From NCBI GenBank assembly GCA_018881555.1, contig JACAXG010000304.1:1-64000 (forward strand): a DNA stretch of 64,000 nucleotides, in the 5' to 3' direction. The translations under genes were made by a program, and so were the position numbers. Shown one piece after another: positions 11,501 to 22,600 of the stretch. Below the pieces are notes generated by a model. The model made no database searches, was not told the origin of the DNA, and worked only from the letters and a program-made list of their open reading frames with translations. This DNA is from Amblyornis subalaris (Eukaryota; Chordata; Aves; Passeriformes; Ptilonorhynchidae). The first letter of the stretch is position 1; the number at the start of each line of letters is the position of its first letter.

Positions 11501-14380
11501 TATCTTGTTAAGTTATTTGTCCAGACCTTTCAAGTCGCAGACTAGAAGGATATTCCATTAGGTGACTTTGATGTCAAATCTGAGTAAAAGTCATAATAGA
11601 GTAAAAGTCCTATCAAACATGGAAAAAATGTTGTTTGTTATCAACTTGTTTATAACCTCTTCAACAGTTCTCAACAAAGGACTGCATAAATGCATGAAAC
11701 CATTGCTCCTAGGATCAGACTTCTGACCACACAGTTCTCATCTTGATTTTTCCTTTTAAGATGTTACATGGTTCAGTGACACTATATGCTGGAAGAGGGG
11801 TTGTGTATGTGTTAATTGTCACTTCTGTTTTTGTTGATTTACAATGAAAGATAACTATTCAGGTCTTCCTCTGGGAGCAATAGCTGTTTGCCTCTGTAGA
11901 TATCCTCCTACTTGCTTTCTAGAGTTTTCTTCTGAGTGGTTTGTGTGTGTGTGTGTGTGTTGGGGTTTTCTTAATTTAATTTAAATTTTTATTTTTCTCT
12001 GCCACATTTTTCTGTTCAAATTGCTTGAACAGCCTTAAAGCAGTGCCTTCTACCTTCACAAAACCACACAACGAAGTATGTCACACAGCTTCCTGGCCAT
12101 TGCTGCAGCCTGCAGATTAACCAGTAATGTATTTGTGAACATAGGATACTGCTATTGTTATTAGATATTAGTCTTCCATTTTATTTTCTTTTGTTTCCAA
12201 GGTAGAAAAAAGAAAAAGACATCTTGTGGCCAGGTTAATGAAATGGTGCTGTTACCTTTAGTAATACAACAATTAATAAAAACTATTACAACTAAAACCT
12301 TTTCAGTCTTACGAACATAATTTACAATTTTGAAAGAAAACACTACACAGTTTATTTTCCTGCTGTAGATATTGCAGGGAACTTATGTTAAGCAAGAAAG
12401 GTTTTTATTTTCAATCTTGATCTTTCTCCATACAGGCTGTTCTCAGAGTGCATTGAGAATGTTTTTGCTGAGGTCTCTAAAAGAGAAATTTCCTGTTGTG
12501 CTCCTTACAGCTCTAGCTACCTCTTTACCAGGACTGACGTACTGTGGCTTTCTGTCTATCCCAAGTGCATATGGAGATGCAACACATTGCTGACTTTCTT
12601 TCAAATGGCAGAAATTACTTCCCTTAATCCTTATATCTGCCACTAGAGTAGTAGGCAGCAACGTAAGACAAAAGTGTTAAGATGAACCTGTTTAAATCAC
12701 TTGAGATTATGTCTTCCATACAAGTCCATGGCTGTTGTGGTACCTGAGAAGGAAGAGAGTAAATACTGCTGTTCACCACTTAGGACCTTTCAGTGTATGC
12801 CACATAGAGGTGGGAGTTATCTATGAAGGTCTTCTATTCATAAAAGAGAGAGATTTCATCTCATTTATTTGTATTCTAAGAAGAGAGGGAAAACAACTAT
12901 GAAATAAGAAAAACAGTTTGAAAGAGGCAGAAATAAAGCAGGTTAAATAAAAGTTACGTATAAATTGCCAATGTAAACTTTAGTGTAATAATAACTTTTC
13001 ATAAATAATGGAGCAAATGTTAAATCTGAAAGGATTTTTCAGAAGTATGGATTTCACAGCGTAGTCTATCATAGTATTTAAATTTTGTTTTTATTTAAAT
13101 TTGAGTATGGAGTTTAACATATATCTTTAATTAAATTGCAGATCATGTAGGCTTTTTTCTTTTATTTTTCCCCAAATAAAAGATGGGTTTAGCAATAGTT
13201 GATGATGCAAAATCATCTTGAATCTAAAATTTGAATTACTAATGGATTTTCAGAATTGCTTATAATTCTAGAACACACAAAGGTTTTGGTTTTAGTAATG
13301 CCTGTTGCATTTCACTGATCTCAGTCTGGAACAAGACTGAGTATATGAGCATCAGAATTGGCTCTGTGGACAGTAGCGAAGGAGCAAGATATTGCAGCTG
13401 GCCATCCTGCTGCAGTAGCTGTCTTTTGTCTGCAAGGAAATGGTGATAAGGACACAAGGAGATGACCTGTCTTGAAAGAAAGGGCTATATTTATCCAAGA
13501 TCTGGCTGGGTCCAGTGCCCCAGTAAAATCAATAGAAAAGGCTTTAACCATATTCAGTTGGATGGTGGTGAGGGTTAATAGATTGGACATACGACTACCT
13601 TCCAAAATAAAACGGTACAGTGAAATGCAAATAGTTGTAGAGTCAGATGTAACAATAATGCAGCATAAAAATACCAAATTCACCCATAAACTCTTGAGTT
13701 TTGGAATATAAGAATAAAAATAAAGACAATACAACTATTTCTTAGTTAGTATACCATTAAAGCATACAATTACTCAGGTGTATCCATGAATAAATATATG
13801 CTTATAAAAATGTCCAAGGATAGTTGGCAGTTACAACTACTGTTCTGTAAATGATGTCTGTATGCCCCCATAATGAAACTGAATGCCCAACAGGAATTTC
13901 AAAATCAGTTTTACTAAAAGTTTGCCCTACAAAAACAATTGAAATTTCTTTATCTTTGCAGTTGGCTGTGCTAGCTCTGACATGAACCATTTTGGTGGGG
14001 TGAGTACATTATTATCCATCACTTAGAGCCAAATGCTTCAAATTTTCTTTAATCTCACACACCTAAAAGGGAGCTATTCGCTGATTCATGGTGATATTTA
14101 AAAGAACAAAAGTGAAAAAGTAGTGAAAAATGTTCTGGTTTGTCTCCAAAGACTGCCACCCTACTGCAATTTTTTTGTATTTTTCTGATTAGTGACAGCA
14201 ATAGCTCCAGTACTTTCAACAATTAATATATTCCAGTCTTAAGTTTCTCCTTTCTTGCATCAAGCAGATCCATTTGCGACCACTTTTTTAAGGTTTTTGT
14301 TTGTTTTGAAAATGGCATTCATCACCGTTATTCTTTTGTAACTTCCTAACAGAACACTTAAAGGACAGCTGGATTCAGTC
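8583..14380. other. Intergenic, AT-rich, no gene recognised
   Basis: Only short reading frames without recognisable domains. It contains a (TTTG)n-like stretch (about 10432-10456), a (TG)n microsatellite (11942-11961) and scattered A/T runs. No CR1 3' end or LTR was recognised. Distal regulatory elements for CHSY3 could lie here but cannot be identified by eye. Confidence 0.6.
11942..11961. repeat. (TG)n microsatellite
   Basis: Ten consecutive TG units preceded by TT and followed by TTGGGG. A simple repeat, likely polymorphic. Confidence 0.95.
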
Positions 14381-14389
14381 AGTGCTTTC

Positions 14390-14580
14390 CACCTATGGCT
14401 GCTGCGAAGATATTGTGAATGGTGTTTTACATGCCCTTTACCTGATTTATAACGGTATTCCGAACACAGGTACAGGACTGTTAGTATTAACCACTAGATG
14501 CCACCGTTGTTCCTATAAAAGTGGTCCAGTCTGTGTCTCTGTCCATTAAACCCCACAAACCGTCAACAGATTTCTCCACG
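14390..14580 (+). promoter_or_regulatory. TATA box plus poly-A signal; possible old LTR remnant
   Basis: A TATA-like CCTATAAAAG (about 14512-14521) is followed about 25 bases later by ATTAAA (14546-14551) and then a CA-rich stretch. This tight TATA-to-polyadenylation spacing is what retroviral LTRs show, and the flank is less AT-rich than the surroundings. I could not identify TG/CA termini or a target duplication, so it could equally be a chance arrangement or a weak genuine promoter about 2.4 kb upstream of the CHSY3 start codon. Confidence 0.3.
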
Positions 14581-16035
14581 GTGTATCAAAGTAGTGGTAT
14601 AGTACTAAACTAGAAATATAAATGCAGATAGATACACACCCTATATTCAATTTTTTATAAACTATTTCGATAACACACACCACCTTAGGGTCCATTTTCA
14701 TCTGGGAAATGTGTAAAGGGCTTTTTGGTCACCTCTCATGGGTCTACCTGCTCTTTTTGAGACAAAAATAAGAGCTGTCAGATCTGATGGGCCAGTGCAG
14801 CTGACACTGACTGGAGTCATTTCAGTACGTGCATAAGCAATGGAAGTGGCTTAGTGTCATACATTGTACCTCTGTGACCCCAGAGCAGTAAGTTGTCTGA
14901 AAATTTAGGACATCTTTACGGTGGGGCTGTGTAGGTCTCAATAAGCCCTTACTACTGGATGTTGTACTGCACAGGACTCACCAGGACCCAGCAATTCCCA
15001 GCTGTTTGCAAGGAACTGGGGGGGAAGGGATGGGAGACAATATTTTTGAATCCAAGACTCATATGGAAAGCTGAGACACTCATAATACTGGTAATTCTCA
15101 ATGCCATTCTAAAGGCTTTCTGGAAGTTGTCCTTTCCACTTAGCTCGCCAGTAGCTGTTAGTAGCTTGGTGAAGGCAGACCAAGGATCTGCTACCTTGTT
15201 GCTCGCACAACACCTCAGGTGGTGTTTATACGTCCAGACACAATGCTTGGGCTGTTGCTTTTAGTGGTGACAGCTGGAGTGAATACCTAGCGCCTTACTG
15301 CTTGGTGTTATAAGTGTGCCAGCCTGTGTGCCCACAGAGAGGAAATTAACAATGGACTGCTTTGAAAGGATGCTCAGTCTTGGGGAAGCAAGAGGGTATG
15401 CTTCCTGAGCCTTATGCTTGCACATCTCAAAAACACAAAGAGCACACAGCCTGCTCACTGCATGTGGCAGAGTTGCATGGAAAAACTGCAAATTACTTCA
15501 GTAAGTGACCTCTTCATAGCTAGAGACTACGCAGAGCAGACTTGCTTTGTTAGGTGGGCAAAGTGGTATCTGCCTTTTTCCAAAAAGGCTTGAAATTTTT
15601 CTTTCACTATTCCCATACTTTTGCTAACATTACACAATACCAGCCTCCGTACTCCTCCTCCCACCTTGACATGTGCCTGACAATTGATGAAGTCGTATTA
15701 AATGATAGACAACGACATAGATTAGCCACAAAAATGGATGGTTTTGCTGAAGAACTATTAAATATATGCTACTGGATCTGTTGTTTGTATGTAGTTTAGT
15801 GAAATGACCAATGGATGTGAGGAGCAATTTATGGCTTTTGCTGGAGATAGACATCTTGCACAATTAAATAAAGGATTCATATAAATAGGGAGGATATGCA
15901 GGCAACCTTAAACTTCAGAATTAAAGCTGTCCCTGTAGGCACAGTGTCCTGGACGTTTAACTCCTGCTGTCAGTCATCCTGGGCTGTGGACAGTGCCATT
16001 ACCCAGAAGCGGGGAGAATGAGGAAGGAATACTCC
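14581..16035. other. Proximal upstream region of CHSY3, no gene recognised
   Basis: Unique-looking sequence between the AT-rich intergenic part and the CpG island. The reading frames here (up to about 100 codons) have no recognisable domain. It sits 0.95-2.4 kb upstream of the CHSY3 start codon, so it may carry proximal regulatory sequence, but no specific site can be supported. Confidence 0.5.
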
Positions 16036-16110
16036 GGCAATTTGGAGCTCACAATAACCATAACAATCTTAACAATACCAATAATACTAACGCTACTAAT
16101 ACCAACTATA
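16036..16110. repeat. Degenerate AAY trinucleotide microsatellite
   Basis: A run of imperfect AAC/AAT/ACT units (such as CAATAACCATAACAATC) at the left shoulder of the CpG island, about 0.9 kb upstream of the CHSY3 start codon. The threonine/asparagine-rich ORF across it is a by-product of the repeat. Confidence 0.85.
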
Positions 16111-16199
16111 TACTCAGGAAGTGGGAATCCACGCCACAGGAAAAGGCATTCTTGGCAGGGGAGTTGTTAACTGTCCGGGGCAGAAAGCAGAGGCCAGAC

Positions 16200-18400
16200 T
16201 GAGGGCAGAGAAGAGGGCTTCTCTCCTCCCGACACGACACCCCGGAGCTGCCTTCCACGACCACCCCTGTGGAGGAGAAGCCCGGGCGGGACGGTCCTGT
16301 CCGGCGCCCCGTGGCCGCCCTCGGGTGATGCGAAGCCGCGGCCGCTGATGAGCCCCCGGCTTCGCCCGCTGCGATAGCTGGACCGGGACGCACCGGGGGG
16401 ATCCAGAGTTCAGCGAGGCTGCCGGGGGCACCCCCGCCACGCCCCACCCCTCCGCACCGCTCGGCGGGCGGCCCCGGTCCCCGCCTTGCCCCGGCCCCAG
16501 CGGGCAGGAGGGTCGCCGGCGGGCGGCCGGGCCGGTCCGGGTGCCGAGGCCGCGGCGCGGGGGATCCGCGAGCGGCACCTAAAAAAATCGTTTCCTTCCG
16601 GAGCGGCGGCGGCGGCCGCCACTTCTCCGGCGCAGCTCGGGCGCCGGCGGCGCTCTCCGGGGTGAGGCGCTCGGTAGCCGCGGAGGAAGGCGGCGGGCGC
16701 TGCGCGGGGGCCGGGGCGGAGGAGGCTGAGCGGTGGGAGGGGCGGGGAGGGACCAGCCGCCGCGGGGACACGGTGCCAGCGGAGCGGAGGCGCCGCCGCT
16801 CGCGCTCCGCCGCCTTCCCGCCCGCAGAAGTTTGACTCGGGAGCAGCGCAGCCGCCCGGGCCGCCGCGGCGGGGCAGGGAGCCGCGGCGGGAGACGCCGC
16901 GTCTGGGGCCGCCGCGGGACGGGGGTCGCCTCCAGCGGGACGCCGGCGGCTCTAGCGGTGCTCCGGGAGCCGCCCCGCCCGCGACATGGCAGCGCGATCC
17001 CGGAGACCCTGGCTGAGCGTGGTGCTGGGGCTGGTGCTGGGCTTCACCGCCGCCTCCTGGCTCATCGCTCCTAGAGTGGCCGAGCTCAGCGAGAAGAAGC
17101 GGCGCGGCGCCAGCCTCTGCTCCTACTACGGCCGCGCAGTGGGGCCGGGGGCGGCCCGGGGCGCGGCGGCGGCGGGCGGGCAGCAGGCGCCGCCGGAGGC
17201 AGCAGCGGTGCTGGGCGGCACGAGTTTGAGGAGCAGCCCCTGGGAGCTGCCGGCGGCGGCGGCGGAGGGCACGGTCTCCAGCCCCGCTGCCGGCGGGGAA
17301 GGGGAGCCAGAGGAGGATGAGGAAGGCGGCGAGAAGCGGAGCGGCCGGCCTGGCGGCAGCCACAACGGGAGCGGGGACTGGGAGGGCGCCCAGGGCTGCA
17401 CCAAGCCCCGCAACTTCCTCTACGTGGGGGTGATGACGGCCCAGAAGTACCTGGGCAGTCGGGCCGTGGCGGCGCAGCGGACGTGGGCGCCCTCGGTACC
17501 GGGCCGCGTGGAGTTCTTCTCCAGCCAGGGCTCCGCCGCGCCCCCCGGCATGCCCCCGCTGCCCGTCGTCGCCCTGCCAGGAGTGGACGATTCTTACCCG
17601 CCGCAAAAGAAGTCCTTCATGATGATCAAGTACATGCACGACCACTACCTGGACAAGTACGAGTGGTTCATGCGGGCGGACGACGACGTCTACATTAAAG
17701 GTGACCGAGGCGCATCCTGCCGGCGGGAGGCAGGGAGGAAGGGGAGCGGTGTCTGGGAGCTCGGCCGGGTCCCACGGTGGGTCGGGGGGAGATTCGGTTC
17801 CGCCCTGGGGCGGTGAGCGCATGGGGTACATCGACCTGCTCCCGCCCCGCCGGCGTTTGCTTCCAGCCCCAGTGTGAGGGGCATGGGGAGCCGCCCCATC
17901 GCTGAGGTCCCCGGGAATCCCCGACGTGCCTGGGCCGGGCCGTCTCTGCGGAGGCCGCTAGTCGTTGGAGAGCCAAGACTGCGGGTTGGACCACGCCGGG
18001 CACTGTGAGCGGTCCTTCGGATGGGCGTGTGGTCCCGGTGCTGCGGTCCCCGCCCTTGCTGCCGTGGCGATCCGCCGGACGAGCCTCCGCCGTGGTCTAG
18101 CGGTCCGACCCGGCGCGGCGGGCAGCGGGGCTGTGCCGGACCCACGACCCAACCGCAAATGTCTGTGGGTCCCGCCTCGTCCCGGCCCCCCCACCCCCGG
18201 CGGAGTCGGTGCGGGACTCCTCGGGAGCGGTGCTGCTGTCACCGATACCAGCTCTCCGCTTGCCTCGACCCTGGGCTGGGCGAACGCAGCCGCCGCGGGC
18301 TGCGTGTGGAGCTGCTGTTAAGTGCAGTGCGTGTCTCCCGACAGCACCAGCCCTGGTCCCGTGCGAATTTCATAGCTTCATTAGGACACGATGTAAAGCA
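16200..18400. promoter_or_regulatory. CHSY3: CpG island spanning CHSY3 promoter, exon 1 and start of intron 1
   Basis: Base composition changes sharply from AT-rich to very GC-rich near 16200 and returns to AT-rich near 18400-18500, with dense CpG throughout (for example runs of GGCGG and CCGCC). No canonical TATA box precedes the start codon, which fits a dispersed CpG-island promoter. The transcription start cannot be placed from sequence alone. Bases about 16700-16985 probably include 5' leader. The island extends about 700 bp past the exon 1 donor. It also creates very long open frames on the minus strand (up to 473 codons, 16410-17831) that I regard as composition artefacts. Confidence 0.85.
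16986..17700 (+). CDS. CHSY3: Chondroitin sulfate synthase 3, coding exon 1 (N-terminal part)
   Basis: Chondroitin sulfate synthase 3 is a Golgi type II membrane glycosyltransferase that, with partners such as CHPF, adds alternating GlcA and GalNAc to growing chondroitin chains. This exon encodes residues 1-238 plus the first base of codon 239. It starts MAARSRRPW, very close to the mammalian CHSY3 N terminus as I recall it. A hydrophobic signal anchor follows (about residues 8-28), then a low-complexity Ala/Gly/Pro/Glu-rich stem (about 48-125) with an N-glycosylation site (NGS, in SHNGSGD), then the start of the GlcA-transferase domain (NFLYVGVMTAQKYL onward). The metal-binding DDD is at residues 232-234, in RADDDVYIK. 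The ATG has G at -3 and G at +4, a strong initiation context. The exon ends AAAG before GTGACC, a phase-1 donor. The downstream reading to 17816 is intron read-through. Confidence 0.95.
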
Positions 18401-19362
18401 GCCTGCTTCCGCTTGGTTTGCGCTTGTTCCTGGCATTTTTCGTGCCGTGTCCCGCGCTCTGGAAAGAGAAGCTGAAGTTGTAAGCATAAGCCCAGCTTGT
18501 GAGCTTGGTTGCTTACACTAGTGTAATTTCACTGGAGGTAGCTGTACCCTTCCCTATTTGTTACTTCATTTTGAGTCGTTTAATAGGCTGCCTGCTCGTC
18601 AGCTGTCATTCACCTGTCAAATACTTGCACATGTAGACATGTATCTATGTATATATATTCAGTTGTAGATGTAAAGTTGTAAGTGTTTTCTTTGAGGTCA
18701 TTTTGAAGTTGTAATGAACCTGTCTTTAGTTACATGGTACCCACTTAAACATATCCGGAAACCTTTAATTTCAAGTAAATATGAAATCAGGATTTCTTAA
18801 AATAACTAGATAATGGGTTTGGAGGAAAACTGTGTAAACATTGTAGTACTGAAAATATTTTGAAAGGAACCTGAGTTTTAGTTTTTTCCTGACAATTAGT
18901 ATATAGTCAAACATGTTTTCCTTGGTTGATATACATTTGCTCAGGTATTTTCAAAAATTAATCCTATTAAAATGTTACCTAGTATTTCCCCTGCACTCCC
19001 TTTTCTCCCCAGGCTGGAACTATTTTGTGAAAATTGTCCGATTTTCGAGAGAGTTTTAAACTAGCAAGTGAGTGCTTTCCATCAGTATTGTTTAAACGGA
19101 ACAAAGTTTACTGATAAAATTTAAGTTTTGATCATATTACAGCTTTTGGCTGAAGTAAAATGTCATTGTAATGCTAATTAAAAAAAAAAAAGTGTTAACT
19201 TCTCTGAGGGTATTTTCACTTAGGTGTAGGATACTGCTTTGGAAGTGATTTCCTGCAACAGTCTCAGGTGCCTGTTATGTTTTTATAATGGCTTAAAGTG
19301 CAGGAAAAGAGATGGCTGGCAGAGTAGTCAGAGAAATAATGGTAATCTTTCCTTTATTTCAG
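17701..19362 (+). other. CHSY3: CHSY3 intron 1
   Basis: A 1,662-bp phase-1 intron with GT (17701-17702) and AG (19361-19362) ends. The acceptor is preceded by a pyrimidine-rich CTTTCCTTTATTTC tract. The first 700 bp are GC-rich, a continuation of the CpG island; the remainder is AT-rich with an A11 run near 19180. The glycine codon at the junction (G|GT) is restored on splicing, giving the expected IKGEKLEEF. No repeats or nested genes were recognised. Confidence 0.93.
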
Positions 19363-19646
19363 GTGAAAAATTGGAGGAGTTTCTTCGCTCACTGAACAGC
19401 AGTAAACCTCTGTATTTGGGGCAGACTGGTCTGGGTAATATTGAGGAACTCGGAAAACTCGGTCTGGAGCCTGGAGAAAATTTCTGCATGGGAGGGCCGG
19501 GAATGATCTTCAGCCGGGAGGTTCTCAGGAGAATGGTGCCACATATAGGTGAATGCCTTCGAGAAATGTACACTACTCATGAGGACGTGGAAGTGGGCAG
19601 GTGTGTCCGAAGGTTTGGAGGAACTCAGTGCGTTTGGTCATATGAG
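19363..19646 (+). CDS. CHSY3: Chondroitin sulfate synthase 3, coding exon 2
   Basis: A 284-bp internal exon completing codon 239 and encoding through residue 333 of the spliced protein (715 + 284 = 999 bases, in frame). The peptide runs from GEKLEEFLRSLNSSKP to GTQCVWSYE and appears nearly identical to mammalian CHSY3; the only difference I notice from memory is Glu for Asp right after the junction glycine. It belongs to the N-terminal beta-1,3-glucuronyltransferase domain (fringe/galactosyltransferase-like fold). It includes the conserved GGPGMIFSRE, the HEDVEVGRC motif, and an NSS N-glycosylation sequon. The donor is GAG|GTAAGT, phase 0. The next coding exon (which begins MQQLFHENYE in human) is not in this window, so this CDS is partial at its 3' end. 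Confidence 0.95.
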
Positions 19647-22600
19647 GTAAGTGACAGTGTAAATTGCAGTGTGCTATTTGTTTACAGAGCTTTTCATGTT
19701 GCAAGGTAAGTAGCTGTATCTACAATCTCTTTCCACCTTAATTATCTTTTAATGCCTGCATCATAATGTGAACTTCAGACTGTAAGGAAAAAAGGGAGGA
19801 AAACGTTCACGGCATACTGCTGTAACCATATTTATTTGTACTTGTGTCTTTCAGTTTTCGTTACTGCTGCCATGTTGTAAGTGTTGCTATGCTGTAAGTT
19901 GCTAGAGCATTACCTTGAGGGTTTTGTCATAATCCTTGCAGGAAGCTGTTGTTTTTGATATATACTGTTCAGGTCAGATCTTTTTAAGAACTTGGGTTTG
20001 GATAAGCACGTGGCATATCTGTTCTGCATCACAGTCTCTGAAAATATGTTGTGGCATTTGAAGAATTGCCTGTATTTTCTGAATTATTTAGATGTATTTT
20101 ATTGGAGTTCATTATTGGCAAAAGCAGAAGTAGGGGTTATTTGGTTGGAGATTTTTTTGTACAGGAATGAAATTTGTTACACTGCCTGTCCCTGATACAA
20201 CTTTAATAGTGTTTTTCTTAGTGTAGGACAGTGTTAAAATGTATTAGGAACAGGTGCAGCATAACAAATCTTCCTGTGCTGAAGTGATTTTAGGAACAAA
20301 TTACTTCATTGACTAGTAGCATTTTCTAAAGTAGTAAGGATCTGTTGCAGTACCCAAATAGTTTATTTGCAATGCCGTAACTAAACTTCATGCTGGTTTC
20401 TCTGGGAATATTGTGGTTATTTGCAACACTGTCTTCGTAGATAGAAATAGACTGAGCATAAAACTGTGAGAAAGGGTAAAGGGTGATAGCTAATATAATG
20501 AATATTATTTCAGTTATTTTGACCAGTTCTTTAATATTAATATACGCTTGCCCTTGTGGCACTCCCTCATTAATCAGGAAAAATCATTTAAATGGGCTAC
20601 AGAAAGAGGTTATGTGGTATTTAATGACAAAAAGACCAAAAAAGTAATTAATTAATTTTGTGGAATAGTGTTTTTCTGAATGGCTCAGGGAAAGGTGACC
20701 ATTTATAAATGGGTTACAGTGTATGTAAACAGTTGAACAAAATTAAACACTGCATAGTTGGTACTAGTTAGGTAGAACTATTAGAGGGGCAAATCTTCTT
20801 TACTTCAAAATAGAAAGATGCTTTTCGAGACTTATTTTGTTACATGTTGTAAATGCCAATGTGAAATAATACACCTGTTGCTCTGGTAGAGCAAGGAAGG
20901 CGTTTATGGTGTTGATGGAAATCGATGTAGGACTATGTAGGACTAGTGGTTCTTAATCAGACATCCAAATTGCATGCTACATTGGCAGCCTAATCTTGCA
21001 CGCTGATGTGTTTGGGCTGTGTCTGTACAAAGCTATTTTCCAGTCCTCACAGGCACGTGGTGCTTGCTGATCTGTAAGTGATGGCAGCGTTATGATTCTG
21101 CCTTGACAGCTGTATCTCAGAAGGGGTTTTGGTTTTATTTTTCTGGTTTGTCTTCTTTGGAAAAAATCTGGGGAAGGGAAGAAAACTGATAATGGACAAC
21201 ATTATTACCGTGGTTATAATTTATTTTGATGTTGAATGTCAGGAAATGTTGGCTCCAGGCGCTGAGCTTTAAGAGGGATGGAGTGAAAAAATACGGTTTT
21301 GGAGACTGATTTATGTGACTGACCAGAAGCTCAACTTTTCATGGTAGGATTGGGGCCTGAAAACAAACTTTTTTAAAAAAAGCTATGTATGTATGGAATC
21401 TGGAATAGAGTGACACCAGTTTTGCTAGTCACTTGCTCCTGAAGGACCTACGTCTATGTAATAAAGAATAAAAGAAGAAAAAAATATATTGGGCATTGCA
21501 ATAGCACCTACTCATTTCTGACCAGTATTTCTGTCTGATTCTGAAGAATCTTTGACTCTATTGCCAGTACAGAAGCTGCTTGGGAAAATGCGGATGATTA
21601 AGACAAAGCTGCTTAGGATGTTATCCCAGCATTAAATCTATGTAGACAGGAAGGAGTGAAACAGGGTGTCTGGAAAGCAAAACTGCATTTGTGTTTTGTC
21701 ATAGTTTGTGCTATGGTACTCCACCTGAGCAGATTCATGTGTTGCAGATAGGTAGATTAGTTGGTGACAAGGGTGATTTTTTTTTTCCTAGGGCACTGAA
21801 ACTGTTTCTGTGTGCTTTTTCATTCCTGTGTTAGATCAGAAACACTCTGTGTGCTGGAAGGGGAATGTTCCTTCAGATACACATGCACAAAACGTAAGAT
21901 TGGGACCAGGACTTCTGTACAGTCAGTTGCACTTTTGTCCTGAAGTCCTCTTATTGAATATAAGTATTAGACTGAGTCCTGTTGAGCTGCAAGATTATTA
22001 TGAACCTAGTTGATTTAGGTGAGATGTATAGTTTGTATTTTGTATGTGTTGCTAAAGACTAATATAAACTGGAAACAATTGCATTAAAATTCACAGGAGC
22101 TTTTCAGCTCCAGAAGAATTGAATCACTATTGCCTTATTTTTTACTAGATTTCTTTTCTAAGAACTGGATCAGAAAGTCAAAGAGTTGCTGAGAAAACCT
22201 GAAATGCTTGATCTTTGCTGGGTGGCTCAGGTGGTGAAGCTGACTGCCTGTCAGAGTTTATTCTGCTGTTACTTAGGGTTAGCCAGTAAGCGTATGGTAG
22301 CTTATATGCATAATATGCTTGCTGACACGAAGAGGGTTACAACTTTGCCTTTTTATTTTTTTTTTTGAGAATGAATAAGAAAAGAAGAGGTTTATGAGCC
22401 TACAGTGAGCCAGACTTATGTTTTGAGCTTTCTAGAGTTAAGTTCTAGTTCTGCCAGATTTGAAGCCAGGTCTAAAGATTGGGTCTCCCACATGCCAGGT
22501 GACTCACAGCTGAGGTGATGAGCCTCTCTCTGTCTCTGCTGATGGAGCTCCTCCACTCTATTTAAAGAATTAGTCATTAGACTGCTGAGTGAGTGAATCT

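Noticed and set aside
16106..16771. 221- and 154-codon minus-strand frames upstream of exon 1
   Set aside because: GC-rich low-complexity shadows in the CpG island without recognisable domains or conserved motifs.
16733..17074. Upstream frame overlapping the CHSY3 start
   Set aside because: It begins with GTG, not ATG, and has no conserved features, so it is not a supported uORF.
16410..17831. 473-codon open frame on the minus strand across CHSY3 exon 1
   Set aside because: Its composition (Pro/Ala/Arg/Gly) is what the complement of a GC-rich CpG island gives. It has no domain, and the + strand frame clearly encodes CHSY3.
17690..18521. Several 90-166-codon frames at the start of intron 1
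   Set aside because: They lie in the GC-rich intron start, past a good splice donor, and have no recognisable domain.
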